DNA from: Darksidea phi
Taxonomy: Eukaryota; Ascomycota; Dothideomycetes; Pleosporales; Lentitheciaceae
NCBI GenBank assembly: GCA_030770425.1
Contig: JASJFT010000251.1
Coordinates: 1-62,439 of the forward strand
DNA length: 62,439 bases
Reading direction: 5' to 3'
Within the stretch, counting starts at the first letter, position 1; each line of letters begins with the position of its first letter. Positions 26,430-39,220 of this stretch are shown here, in pieces. The notes under the pieces were generated by a model that ran no database searches, was not told where the DNA came from, and saw only the letters and a list, made by a program, of their open reading frames with translations. Both the position numbers and the translations under genes were made by a program.

Positions 26430-29400
26430 TATTAAATAATAGCCTATATATAACTAGTAGGAGTTAATAAAAGTCTCTAACTAATATAATATTTACTTTA
26501 GTAAAAGAAAGTAATTATTATTTTAGTTAAATCTTATAATATCGTATATATATCTAAAAGAGAATACTTAGACTAATTATAGATTTTTTATTAATAATAA
26601 TATATTAAATATTCTTAAACGACGTCTAGATTTACTAAAGAGTAACGGGTATTAATAGAAAGAGATTACTACCCTATAGTTAGATTAAAATCTAGAATAT
26701 AGAATTAATTATTCTCTCTAATATAAGGAAGACTACTATACTAGTTAGTATATAACGAGTAATAGGAGGTTTCTTACTAAGGACCTCTATAATCTCTATT
26801 AGAGTAGCTAATATTACCTCTATTATATATATCTTACTAGTACTATCTATACTATCTAAGTTAATAAGAAGTTAAGAAGAAGAACTACTCTACTAAAAAG
26901 CTATATCGTAATTTACTAATATATTATATAATAGCCGCTACTTAGACTAGAGGGTATTAGGCGAGGTATTAGTCTAGATAACCTAATTAATAGGATAAAG
27001 ATACTTCTAATCCTTTTAATAATATAATAGATTAAGTCCGTATATATCTTTATAAATAAGATTATTCTAGTCTTTTACTTAATTAATAAACTAGTCTTTA
27101 ATATTATTATTATTTATAATAAATCCTTATAAACTTAAGTACCTTACTACTAATTTATTAAAAGAAGAGTTATCCTTTAAATCTATATTTTTCTACTTAG
27201 AATTCTCTTCTTTAGTCTTTAATTCTATAGGTCTATAATAAGCGCTAGGAATATATATATATAAAGCTTTATACTTATAATAGACTTCTATATAGATAGT
27301 AAAATCCTTACTATTAATATACTTAATATTCTTAATTAAATAGAAAGAATAGTAAAGTATTAGTATAATATAAGTAAAGTCTTTAGTATATATTATAGAT
27401 AAATAAAGAGAATAATACTTTAAGATATATAGCTTTACTCGAGCTTAGTACTTAAAAGATAGATAGTAGGTATAATAAAGGAGAAAGTTAAAATAGTTAA
27501 CCCTTTTAAGTATAGCTAGTTACTCTTTATATTTAGTAAAGAGTAACTAGTCTTACTAAAAAGGAACTTAGTCGTTACTATTATCTTTAGGAGTATTAGA
27601 CGCCTCTTATTACTAATTTTAAAAGATAAAAGTAGTTAGATACTTTATCTTAGGGTAATAATTAATATTAACTACTACCTAAAAGTAGTAAACTAGAAGT
27701 AAGCTAAAGAGGATATAATAAACTTTTTAAATACTATAGTCCTACTAGCTAGTAGATCTATTTAGAAGCTTAGAAGTAAAAGAGAAGAATATATTTTTAT
27801 TATTTAAATAAGAAAAAACTTAGACTACTATCTCTTTATATAATAGAGTTAATATTTCTTCCTTTATAGTATAAATCTCTCTATACTCTATTACTTTAAT
27901 AGTACTAGTATAAGGCTAGATATCCGTATTTATATATTAACTAAAGGCTATAACCTAGTTATATATATTAAGCTAGGGATAATTTTAATAAGGTTAAAGA
28001 TAAAGATAGATCTTTTCTAAAGTTTTTTTAAATTATAGACCCGAGTTAAGTAGCTATAGAGTATTAAAATAATAAACCTCCTATTTAATTATCTTATTTT
28101 TCTTCTTATAATATAAATTCTAATAATAATAGAGATAGTAGTAAGTAAAAATAAAGGCTAGTTCTTTAAAGTTAAATATTATTTACTTAAATAGTAATAA
28201 TAATAGTAATCTATCTTCTAGTATATTCTAAGTATTTAATTTAAAGTAAATAGTACTAATATAATATTTCTAATACTAAGTAAGTTAGTTTCTTAAAAAC
28301 TTTATACTTTAGCTATCTAGTTTATAGTCTAGGCTAAGAGTATAATAATAGAAATAGAGACTATAATTATAAGTACTCCTATATTTTTACTACTTATATT
28401 AATCCTATAAATTAACGACTTCGAATTTTAGCTTAATAATATATTTTTTAAATAGCTCGAATCGTTAATAGAACTAGTATAATATAATATAAGGATAGTT
28501 CTAGATAAAGTCTTAAATAAGTCGCGTATACTATATAAAAGTAGTAGTTTTCTACTCTTTAAACTAAGGTATAAATTATAGTAGATTATACTAATAATAA
28601 TCTATAGTAAAGTATATAATAAAGAGATATAGAGAGAATAACTAGTAAATCTATAATATAGTTAGTATTAGTCTTAGTATTAGTCTCTAATCTAGAGAGA
28701 GTTAAGATAGAATATACTATAGTCTTAAAATTTTTACCCTTCTATATTTAATATATATAAGATTCCTAAATTATAGTAGAGTAATAAATAATAGAATTAA
28801 TTAGTTATAGATTACTATTAGGGCTATTAAATACGGCTCTAATATTCTCTATAGTAATAGGATTAGCGTCTATTATATAATTAATAAAGAAATTAGCCTT
28901 AACTATAGTCTACCTTTATAAAAGAATATTAAATATAATAAATTAAAACTAAGAGTAGTACGTAAATTATCTATTCTTATAGTATATAATATAACGAATA
29001 TATATAAAATAGTCTATTATATACTACTAGGATCGTATAAAATTAGTAGCGTTAATTAAATAAAGAGTAAAAAAGGTAAAACTAAGAAGAGACTCCTAAC
29101 TATTAAACTTTATAATAGGCGTCTAGTAGATAGAACCTATAGTAAGATATATAGCTTCTCTTCGACCCTATATTTATTAGTAAAGAGTCTTAAATTCTCT
29201 TATATCTAAAAGAAGATTAGGTATAACTAATATATCTACTCCTATATCTTTATTATCTAAGCTAGTAAGATCTAGACTACTATAGTTAGACTCTATATTA
29301 TTAATAAACTCTTTTAGTATAGATTAACTTATATATAGTCTACTAGAATTAGTTAATAGAGAAGAGAATACTATAGAAGTATTACTAGTATTAGGTAAGA

Positions 29401-30180
29401 TATTAGCTATATTTTTAAGTAGAATAGATATAATTTATATAAGTAGGGTATCTATAAAAGTATAGAATAGACTAGAATAGTCTACTTATATATTAGACCT
29501 AGTACCTAGTACTAAGTATAGTCTATTATTATACTTAATCTTAATAAACTAATTATTAATAAACGTATCTATAAGAAGCTATTAAATAATATTATAATTA
29601 ATTTTAATATTATAGTAACTAGAATAATTATACTTTAAGAAGAATAGTTATTAAAGTATAACTAATTAGTATACCTTAAAGTTCTTCTTAAATTAATAGT
29701 CGATTATATTCCTATTATCGTCGTCTAATTAGGGTAGCTTAAGGATAATAATATCTAACTTAGAAGGTAAAAAAGAAAGTTTATAAAATATCTAATTAAT
29801 ATTTATAGTAAAATAGTAGATATAACCCCTATACTTCTACTATAATCTATAATACTACCGAATTTCTATAAAGATATATACTTGGGCTATTAGTATCTCC
29901 TTTATATCTATTAGAAGTAGAAGAGTAATTAGTAATAGACTAAAGTCTATACTATTTATAGTCCTATAAAGTAGAATCTAATTAGAGGTATTAAAGTACT
30001 TAACTCTATTATTATAATATACTAGGTATTTATAGTTATATACCCTAATCTAAAACTAGTAATAATTATAGATAGTATATATCTATATCTACTCTTTATC
30101 TAACTCCTTATAAAACTTATTAATTAGGGTTTTATTTAAGTTTAATATTACTTAATTATTTAGGTAGTTATCTTTATTAA
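26430..30180 (-). pseudogene. Helitron Rep/helicase with DUF6570-like domain, RIP-degraded
   Basis: On the minus strand from right to left, a DUF6570-like region at about 30150-29400 includes KEWIWIYTIYNYCWFWIR and LPSKLDIIILKLP (29731-29767). The latter is close to the LPLLPSELDIVIL block of fungal Helitron proteins. At about 27500-27300 lies FKYQARVKLYILKYY, resembling the FEWQARGSxHIH Rep site. The second catalytic His is not evident there. A PIF1-like helicase follows: Walker A region DSIDSTSK (about 26832-26861, RIP form of GxDGTGK), Walker B IIINKKSIIS (26572-26605, from IIIDEKSMIG), and RDFYQLLLV (26452-26481, from GDFYQLPPV). Such proteins nick and unwind DNA for rolling-circle transposition. 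Both catalytic acids of Walker B are lost by RIP. Confidence 0.82.
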
Positions 30181-30310
30181 ATTTAATTTAGGGTAGAATA
30201 GAAGGGAGATTATATATATAAGATTTAGCTTCTCTAAAGTTATTAATAGTAAGAATAGATTTATCGGAACTAATACTATAACTAATATCTATATTATTAC
30301 CCGAAACTAA

Positions 30311-30448
30311 TATAACGTACTAGAGATTAGACTAAGTAGAGTATAATAGCTAAGAGGAAGATAGATTATTAGAAAGTAGTATAACGTATAGGAGATTAGA
30401 CTAAGTAGAGTATAATAGTTAAGAGGAAGGTAGATTATTACTTACTTA
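30311..30448. repeat. Direct tandem repeat, 2 x 69 bp
   Basis: Units starting TATAACGTA at 30311 and 30380 share GAGATTAGACTAAGTAGAG, and each ends near AGATTATTA. The period is 69 bp (23 codons). They lie just upstream of the DUF6570-like region of the Helitron gene. Confidence 0.85.
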
Positions 30449-31105
30449 AAAAATTAATTAAGATAGTAGTAATAACTAAGTAGTAGAGCCCGTCTACGGT
30501 ATAAAGGGTATACTCGGAATACTTAAGCTAGATACTAGTATTAGTAATAGAAGTTAAAAAAGTAGACTAAGATTAAGCTACTTTAATAGAGGAGAGGAGG
30601 TACTACTCTATATAGAAGGTTTATTATTATAACTAGTTTAAGCTTTCTTCTATCTAGTTAGGTAGTATAATAAATACTAATACTTCTATCTACTATTCTT
30701 AAATTAATTATAGGAAGCTAGTAGAGCTTTATTATATCGAGTATAGAAGGGACTATTAAATTAAATTAAAGATATTAGTACTTAATAGGAAGATTCTTAG
30801 TAGAAAGGGTAATACCTATATAAAAAAAAGTATTAGTCTAGATATTAGTTACTCTATTAGTTATTTACGTACTATAGTAGATTTTAATAAAGTATAGTTA
30901 GAGAAGTAGCTAAGAAGTCTATAGTCTTTATAATTAAATATAGTACTATAATAGTATAAAATAATTAGCTATAGGATATTTAAATATTATCTAGCCGAAA
31001 ATAGTAATACTACTAACCTATTATAGTAATAATACTAACCTTCTATAGAATTAATAGGGATATTCTACTTTAGTAGACCTAAATATATATACTATACTCG
31101 TACCT

Positions 31106-34100
31106 CGCTCTATAATAATCGTCTAGTTTATAGAAAAAGCTATTACTTAGTTTAAGATATACTTAAATAAATAACTATAACTACTAGAGGCTTAATAAAG
31201 TAATAAAATAAAGATTATCTTCTTAAACTATAAGTATTTCGAGAATAAGCTATATATTATCTTTAAAAATATTAATTTAAAAAGATTAATAAAATAAAAA
31301 TTTATATATCTTAAGTAAATAAAATTTACTATAACTTATACGTCTAAGTTTAAATAACTTACTATAAAGATTTAATAGAAAGAGATAACCTTTATATTAT
31401 AATACTATAAAGAACTAAAAGACTATATTTATTATAAAATAATTTAGATAGAACGACCCTAGACTATAAAAGAATTAATTAAATAAGCTATTAAGATCGA
31501 TAATAACCTCTATCTCTAAAACCTAGAAAGAAAAAAAAATCGAATTCTATAAAAAGAAGAAGGAAGAAAAATACTATAGACTAGAAGTAATAGTCCTAGG
31601 AACTAGTCTAGAATCTAAAAAGAGAAGATAGAATCCTAAGAAATAAAAGCTCTATAAGAAATAAGTATACTTTAAATATAAGAAGTAAGAATACCTAGTA
31701 AAAGATTATAGATTAGATCTAAAGAAAGAGAAACCCTAATACGTCTAGTAGAGTAAGAGGGATAAAGTAGCTATAATATAGAAATATAATACTATATATT
31801 AGACGACTTATATATATAACTAGTATAAAATATACTATAAAACTAAGCTAAATATTAACTATTAACTATAGAAATAGTAGATAGCTATAACTTAGAAATC
31901 TTAAAGAAGAGTTTTATTCTTACTAGAAGTATAAGAAGAAGTACCTAAGAAAGATTTATCTATAAAAAAGAAAGATTTTAATAATACCCTAGATATATCG
32001 CTATAAATAGTTAATAATAATAATAAGTTCTTAGAATTAGAAGATAAAAATCTAGTTATAATATATAAGAACGCTAGATATCTATAAATAATTCGACTAT
32101 CTAAGAAAGAAATAGGACTAGTACTAGAACTTAATATAACTTATACTTAAGCCTTATAATTTATAAAAAAAACTATAATATCTATAATAATATAAGAGAT
32201 TTATAAATAATAGTCTAGATCTTATTTAATATACCGACTATTTAAAGACTTTAAATAATAGGTTAAATAGAACTTTATTATTATAGATCTTATATCTAAC
32301 TAAGAAACCTAGAAGAAAATATAGTATATAATAAAAATAGTTAATAAAGAATAACTATAGTATATAGTAATTAAATAATAGATTCCCGTATAAATAATCT
32401 CTATAAAATATAATAATTAAAGATATAAGATTAATTTAGAAGATAATCTATAATATAAAATAAGATATTTAGTATATTTTAAAATTACTTAGATCTTATA
32501 TATATAAAGAGAATATAAACTCTATAAAAAAGTAAAGTAAAAAAATAATTATTATTTAGTAAAAAATTATAATAAAAGAATTATCTAAATAATTATACTA
32601 GAAGTAGTATATAAATAGTAATAATCTAAGAACTAGCGACGAAAGGGATATATAAGAATTATACTAGAACTACTTCTACTATTAAACTATATTCTAGAAA
32701 GACTATAGTATAAATACTTAAAGAATAAATATCTAAAGTATATCTAGACTAAGATTAATATAAAATATTAGCTAAAGAAGATAAGGATTTAAGAAACTAA
32801 AGAATAGGATTATATTTACCTTTAAGAAACCTACTAGGAAATAATAATTACTACTTTAATTAATAGTAGAGCTATATAAAACTTTATTAGTAAAAACTTT
32901 ATTTAATAAAGAAAGATTCTTTAATAAAAGAAATAATATCCTAGTATTATATATACTATTAAAGAAGAATCCTTTAATAAATCTATAATATATAAAATTA
33001 GAAGTAAGCTTAGCCTATATAACTAGAAAAAGGAAAACGAAATACTCGATATTATAGAAATATTAAAAGACTAAGATATAATCTTAGAAATATTATAGCT
33101 ATAAGAAGCTAATCTATATATCTAATAGTTAAATTAATAAGTAATATTTCTATAAGAAAGAGTTAACGTAACCTAAGAAGATTATAATATTCTAAAATAC
33201 TATAGAGAATAAAAAGAATTATTTTAAGAATCTAAAGAAAGTCTATTCTAATATTAGTCCTAGGACTATACGATCCTACTATAGAAAGAAAAGACTTTAG
33301 AATTTAAACTAATTTATAAGTTAACTAAGAAAGAAGAAAAGATTATAATAAAATATCTTAAAAATAATCTTATAAAAAGATATATTTAATACTTAAACTT
33401 ATTTATAAAATATCTAGTTCTTTTTATATCTAAAAAGGGTACTCTAGAACTACGATTATACGTTAATTATCGAATATTTAATAATATTATAATTAAGAAC
33501 TAATACCCTCTACCTCTAATATCGAAAATATAGAATTAATTAAAAAAGGTTAAATAGTTTATATAACTAGATATTCGAAATATATATTACTAGATTAGAA
33601 TTAAGAAAGGTAAAGAATAGAAAATAGCTTTTAGAACTAAGAAAGAATTATATAAGTACTAAGTAATACTCTTTAAACTTACTAATATACCTACGATATT
33701 CTAGAAATAAATTAATAATATTTTATAAAACTATTTTAACTAGTTCGTAATAGTATACCTTAATAATATCCTAATCTATTTTAAAATAGAAAAGGAATAT
33801 AAAGAATATATAAAGAAGATTTTATAGATACTTAAGAAAGTATAACTATATCTTTATTTATAAAAATATAAATTCTATATATAAGAAATAAAGTTTCTAG
33901 AATTTATTATTAAACTAGAAGAAATTAAAGTAGATTTAAAATAAATTAAAAAAGTTAAAGAATAGCCTACGTCTAAGAATCTTAAGAAACTATAATTATT
34001 TCTAGAATTTTATAACTTTTATTAAAAACTAATACTATAATAGAGTATAATAATAGTACTACTTATATAATTTATAAGAAAAGATTAATCCTTTAAATAA

Positions 34101-36100
34101 AAGAAAGAGTACTAATAAGCTTTTAAAAAAATTAAAGAATAGTTTATAAGAAAATCTATAATTAAGATATATAATTCTAAAGAACTATTAATTATTAAGA
34201 CGGATATATTAAACTATATAATAGGAGTAGTATTACTATAAAAAGATAATAAAGATAATTTTAAACTAGTATATTACTTCTTATAGAAGATATTACTAGT
34301 TAAACTTAACTATAATATTTATAATAAAGAGCTATTAGTAATTATTAAAGCTCTAAAGGAATAAAGATCTAATCTATAGGAATCTAAATATCTTATTATA
34401 ATTTATACGGACTATAAGAATCTAATAAGATTCTTAATAAATAAATCTCTAATTAGAAGATAGATATAATAGATATAAACCCTTACGACCTATAATATTA
34501 AAATTATATATACTAAAGGATTAAAAAATAGATAAGTAGATATACTTAGTAGAAGACCTAATTACTAAAAGATAGAGAAACCTAGTACGATAATCCTTAA
34601 ACTATAGCTAGACGGAATAATTACTTATAACTATCTAAAATTAGTAGAAATACGAGAAATAATACTCGAATTAAAAGGAAATAAATAGATTTAATAGATT
34701 CGTATAGTTATTATAAAAGTAACGGATAAATAAAATAAGATTTAAGAAGTAATCTAAGAAAAAGATAGAATTATCTATATATTCTAAAAAGTTTATATTT
34801 TTAAGATAATACGAAAAGAATTTATTAGATAATACTACGAGGTATTAGTATATAGATACTAAAAAGTAGAAAAAATTCTTAAATAACTAATAAGAATATA
34901 TTATTTTCTATATATAAGATAGTTAGTTATCTAAATACTTTTAGAATATATAGATTATTATTATAATAAATATACTAAATATATATCCTATAGAATATTA
35001 TAACTAATAGAAAATATAGAAGGATTATAGAAGATTATTACTATAGACTTTATTATATAGTTACCGCGTTCTAAGAAACTAATAATAAAAGTATTCTATA
35101 ATATTATACTAGTAATAATAGATAAGTTTATAAAATACGTTTACTTTATCTTATATATAAATAAAGGAAATACTATAAAATAACTTATCTATACTCTACT
35201 AAAATATATATTTAATAAATATAGAATACTAAATAAAATTATCTTAGATAGAGATATTAAATTTATAGTAAGGTTTTAGTAAACTCTTATAGCTAAACTA
35301 GAAATTAAATATAGTATATTAACTACGTACTATTTATAGATAGATAGACTAATTAAATAAATAAACTAAATAGTAAAGTAATATTATAGATATTATTTAA
35401 ACTATTATTAAAATAATTAGGTTATACTTTTACTTATAGTATAATTTATATATAATAGTTCGTAATATAGTATAATAAAGATAATATTCTTCTTTATAAA
35501 CTATAAAATTAAACTAGAAATATATAAAGAATCTAAATAACTTTAGTTATATAGCTAAAATAGAGAAGAAATAGTAAAAATTATTCTATAAATATACTAA
35601 TAACTTAAGAAAGACGTAGAATTCCTTTAAAATAGAATAAATAAGTACTATAATAAGAAGTAAAAGAAAGTACCTACTTTTAAAGAGGGAGAAAAGGTAT
35701 AATTATTATAAAAAAATATTAAAAATAAGTAATCTAATAGTAAACTAGACTATATTAAGATTAAATCTTACCTATAAACTACTAACTAAAACTACTCCTA
35801 TAAATAAAAATCTATTCTATATTCTATATTAGCTTATTAGAAAAGGTACTATAAAATATTAAACTAGTAGTATATAAAGTAGATATATATAGAGAAAATA
35901 ACGAAGAATAAAAAGTAGAAGAAATCCTAGATAATAATATTAAAAAAGAAAAAAACTACTATTTAATTAAATAATAAGGGATAGACGAAAAAGAAAATCT
36001 ATAAAAATAAATCTAAGAATTTAAAGATAATTTTAATTATTCTAAGAAGCTTATAGAGTATTAAAACTATAACTCTAAAGGAAATCTAGAGATAAGATAA
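31106..36100 (+). pseudogene. gag (rest) and pol of B1, heavily decayed
   Basis: Collinear with B2 from about 40510 to 45500. A gag zinc knuckle of the CX2CX4HX4C type lies at 31668-31709. The RT block reads LDIRN...TKKELYKY, with the catalytic YLDD converted to YLNN near 33750-33765. RNase H, integrase and a chromodomain-like region (about 35880-36050) follow. The extreme C-terminus reads YYLRYYKQYLEQLERPLDPS near 36160-36230. RIP has put a stop in nearly every line of codons, and many CG sites are lost too. Confidence 0.85.
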
Positions 36101-36107
36101 GTTTATT

Positions 36108-36795
36108 TTATAATAAGTTAAGAAGATTAGTATTATCTATAATATAATAAGAAGTATTTAATAAATTAAAAGGAGTAATATTATCTACGATATTATAAGT
36201 AATATTTAGAGTAGTTAGAGAGGCCTCTAGATCCTTCTACTACCCTAGCTACTAAAGCTTTACCTTCTCTTTATCTAGCTTAGCTTCTAGCGTCTAAGAT
36301 TATACTACTAACTTTTTATAAAAGACTACCCTTTATTTTTTTAAATAATATACTTATATCTAAGCCTTCGCTAGCTTATTAAGAAGCTCGTTCTAAGTTT
36401 TTTAAATCTTTTCTAGCTACTATTAAAGTTTCTCTTCTATACGGTCGATAGATTTTATTAATAATAATAAGCCCTAATATACGAGTTTTACTACTTAATA
36501 TAGATAAATCTTCTAATAATAAGATACTAGATATATAATAAGAACCTCGTATATTAGTATAAATATATATTTTATAATATCTACTATCTTTAGATAAAGT
36601 AATATATAATATTTCTAATTATAAATAATAACTATAAGGAAATATTTCGAAACTATAATAAAGAATTTTATTAATAAGAGTAATATATTCTTAAGTTTTA
36701 TACGATACTATAATAAATAATAATAGCCTCTTAAGATAGGGTTCTAATACTAATATAGCTAAATACTAGAACCGGAATAATCTCTAAGCTAAAGG
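36108..36795 (-). pseudogene. Antisense ORF in the 3' region of B1, RIP-degraded
   Basis: Read on the minus strand, a frame at about 36720-36480 gives IVSYKTQEYITLINKI and then SRYYKIYIYTNIRGSYY. It lines up with IVSRKTKERLTLTNRI and SKYYEAYIRINVRNSYR in B2. A coiled-coil C-terminus follows at about 36450-36110 (LLNKLAKAQIQ, LEAKLDKEKVKLQQLGQQ), ending at a stop at 36108-36110. All internal stops are TAA/TAG explainable by RIP. Conservation at the protein level between diverged copies argues for a real gene. The function is unknown and I know no matching family. Confidence 0.7.
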
Positions 36796-36813
36796 TTTAG
36801 AAAGGGGAGATAG

Positions 36814-37276
36814 TATTATAAACTAAATATATACTATAGAATAGTAGTAAGAAGAACTACCTAAGATTAAATTTATTATTAGCTTTAATATAGAATACGA
36901 TAATTATAACTATAGTATAAATAATAATTAGTATAGATAGCTTTACTAGGAAGTTATATAATAAATCTATACCTTAGTAAGAATAGATCTAAGAGTTATA
37001 TAATAGCTTAGTAGATCTATTAAAATAGAGCTATAGAGTTATAGCTTAGTAGATCTATAGGTATAAAGCTATAGATCTAAGAAAACTAAATTAATATATA
37101 ATAACTACGAATCTTTTAGATAAGTCTAGTTCTATATAGTTAATTTAAATTTAGATTAATCCTTATCTATTAACGTAATTAAACTATTACTACTTATTTT
37201 AACTTCTTCTTTTCTATCTTAAGTATAAATTCTAAATAAGACTAAATAACCTATTAGACCCGGACCTTATTTAATA
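36814..37276 (+). repeat. 3' LTR of B1
   Basis: 463 bp, from TATTATAAACTAAAT to TTATTTAATA. It is preceded by a purine-rich tract (AGAAAGGGGAGATAG, 36799-36813) suited to second-strand priming and followed by TSD TCCTT. Confidence 0.93.
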
Positions 37277-37281
37277 TCCTT

Positions 37282-38007
37282 AGCCCCTAGTTAAAAGACG
37301 AGGTATTAGTTAAAATAGAAATCTAGAAAAATCGCTAATATTAAGTATAGGCCCTCGTCCTTTATAGTCTACTAAAATAAGTAGTATAATATCTAGAGCT
37401 TAGGGTAATTATCTTAAACTTAAGGTATTATTCTTTTATAATCTACTAAAATAAGTAGTATATAGTTTAAAGCTTATAAAAATTACTCTTAAGCTTAGAA
37501 TATCTCTTCTTTATAGCCTATTAAAATAGATAGTATAATACTTAAAGTTTATAATAATTACTCTTAAACTTAAAGTACCCCCCTATAATCTTACTTTACT
37601 ATAGATAGAAATATAGAAGAAGTAAATCTTATCTCTTAGTAGAATTATATATATATAACTTCTAGATAATATAAAAAACTAAATTACTAACGTTCTCTTA
37701 TATATTCTATAATATTCTTTAGATATACTAAGCGTATTATATAGTATATATATTAGAAAAATATTTTTTAGATAATAATTTATATAGTAAAATAAGTAGA
37801 TATATATAGGACTATATAATATTAATATACTTTAAGAATAATCTAGAGGATACTAGTTAAATTATTTTTTAAGTAGAAAGTAATAGATATAGATATCTAT
37901 CTATTTTTCTTATCTCTCCCTCCCTCTCTCCCCCCTAAAAGCGTTTTTTCTTAATTATTCGTTTACTAGACCCTTAAGGATAAGACCTTATTCTAAAAGA
38001 AAGATAA
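37282..38007 (+). mobile_element. 3' end of A2 internal region after B1
   Basis: It continues A2 exactly where B1 was inserted (AGCCCCTAG...). It contains the last pol codons and the decayed three-unit tandem array of about 75 bp (roughly 37360-37580). The T/C-rich and A-rich stretches before the 3' LTR match A1 10700-10850. Confidence 0.9.
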
Positions 38008-38275
38008 TATTATAACTTATTCCTTAGGTAACCTAGTTATTTTACTTAATTTCTATTTCGGTTAGTAGATTAGGTAATCCTAAGAATTAACCTAATAGTT
38101 AGTTAGCTTATTTAGCGCGCTAAGCCCTATTTAGATATAAGAATCTCCCGTTCTTATACCCTTATAGTACTATTTTAGAATAGCTTTAATATACCGATTC
38201 TACTATTAATTAATTAGAAGGCTATCTTAGCTATTATAACTCCTAGTTAATTATACTTAGTCCTAGGGTCTTATA
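38008..38275 (+). repeat. 3' LTR of A2
   Basis: 268 bp, starting TATTATAACTTATT and ending GGGTCTTATA, followed by TSD CTTTT. Confidence 0.93.
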
Positions 38276-39220
38276 CTTTTACTTTCTCTTTCTACTTTTC
38301 CCTTCTATTCTAGACTCTTATATCTACTATTTATAATAGTTATACTAGAGTTTATATAAATACTATATATATATATTATAGATTTTACTATTAAAGCTAG
38401 ATATTATTATATATTTAAGAAAGAGACTTATATCTTTCTTATTATTATATCTTATCTAATAAATAAAAGAATCGTTACTATAACTCTAGATAAGAATTAT
38501 ATAAAAATATTTCTTCTTTTATATAGTTTTTATAATAAATATCTAAATATTTATAGTTAGAAGTACTTATAATTTAATATTCTATAAAGATTAAGCTACT
38601 ATAGTCTTATTATTTTAGAAAATATTAATATTTCGTATAAAAAAGAAAAGAAGAAACTTATATTTATATAAAGACTTTATATAAAGACTATTCTATTAGA
38701 CTATTTAGTAGATAGAGTAATAGATAGATAATTATATATTCTACGTATAATAAGATTCTAAAAAGTAGTACTAGAAGCGCTAGTAGTTTAAGTAGAAATA
38801 AGAACTATTTTATATAAAGAAGTTCTTAATTTTTAAGATTTTAAAGTTCTACTAGGGATTAGTATTCGTATAAAAAGAGAGAGGAGTTAAACTAAAAGAA
38901 ATAAATTATATAGAGAATAGTAAGATTTAGATTTAAGAAAGAAAAGTTATAAAGAAAAAGATTAGCCCTCTATCTATATCTATTATCTATCTTAATCTAT
39001 TTACTTACTATTCTTAATCTATTCGTTCGTTATTCTTAATCTATTTACTTAATTTCTTAAGCTATTTATCTATTATAAATAGAAATATAATCTATAAACT
39101 ACTCTTCTTTTATATAATTTAATTCTACTTTTACTTTCTTTTTATATAAAAAGAGGTATTATAATACTACTTTTATCGTCTCTTATATAAATATTTAATT
39201 ATTTAATTTTAATCTATAAA
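38276..39220 (+). other. Unassigned AT-rich stretch with a decayed reading frame
   Basis: No LTR or known domain is visible. A plus-strand frame from about 38480 to 38970 stays free of frameshifts if RIP stops are read as Gln/Trp. It contains VVLEALVVQVEIRTILYKEV and then a basic, charged stretch ending RKKSYKEKD. I do not recognise it. It is flanked by A2 on the left and a solo LTR on the right. It could be the rest of C1's neighbourhood, a decayed single gene or part of an unknown repeat. Confidence 0.4.
38991..39055. repeat. Short tandem repeat, 3 x about 22 bp
   Basis: Three units beginning CTTAATCTATT (38991, 39013, 39035) differ at C/T and G/A positions, as RIP of one original unit would produce. 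Confidence 0.75.

Larger units (their letters stand above)
20570..31105 (-). mobile_element. Helitron-bearing insertion (about 10.5 kb) inside B1 gag
   Basis: This block is absent from B2. It carries, on the minus strand, a DUF6570-like domain, a Helitron Rep-like region and a PIF1-type helicase, the hallmark of rolling-circle Helitrons. The helicase side lies towards 26.4 kb. The part from 20.57 to about 25 kb holds repeats and an unrecognised plus-strand frame. I could not define the 5' TC or 3' CTRR end or the 3' hairpin. The flanks are also slightly ambiguous because both sides may encode the same gag stretch. Target duplication is not expected for Helitrons and none was found. Confidence 0.75.
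19713..37276 (+). mobile_element. Ty3/Gypsy chromovirus B1 with a Helitron inside; TSD TCCTT
   Basis: LTRs of 462 and 463 bp bound the element. It lies in A2, flanked by TTCTT (19708-19712, a one-base RIP variant) and TCCTT (37277-37281). A1 has the uninterrupted sequence GATAAGTTCCTTAGCCCC at this site, which confirms the insertion point. Homology to B2 covers 19713-20569 and about 31105-37276; the 10.5 kb between is mostly a Helitron. Its own genes are gag, pol with chromodomain, and an antisense ORF near the 3' end. All are RIP-broken. Confidence 0.93.
12934..38275 (+). mobile_element. Ty3/Gypsy chromovirus A2, complete but split by B1; TSD CTTTT
   Basis: The 5' LTR is at 12934-13201 and the 3' LTR at 38008-38275, both 268 bp. 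TSD CTTTT occurs at 12929-12933 and 38276-38280. The internal region matches A1 until 19712. It is then broken by B1 (19713-37276) and resumes exactly after the duplicated TCCTT. Without B1 the element is about 7.77 kb. It is far more decayed than A1: many CT, CC and CG sites are also lost, so it is likely older or was mutated more times. Confidence 0.95.
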
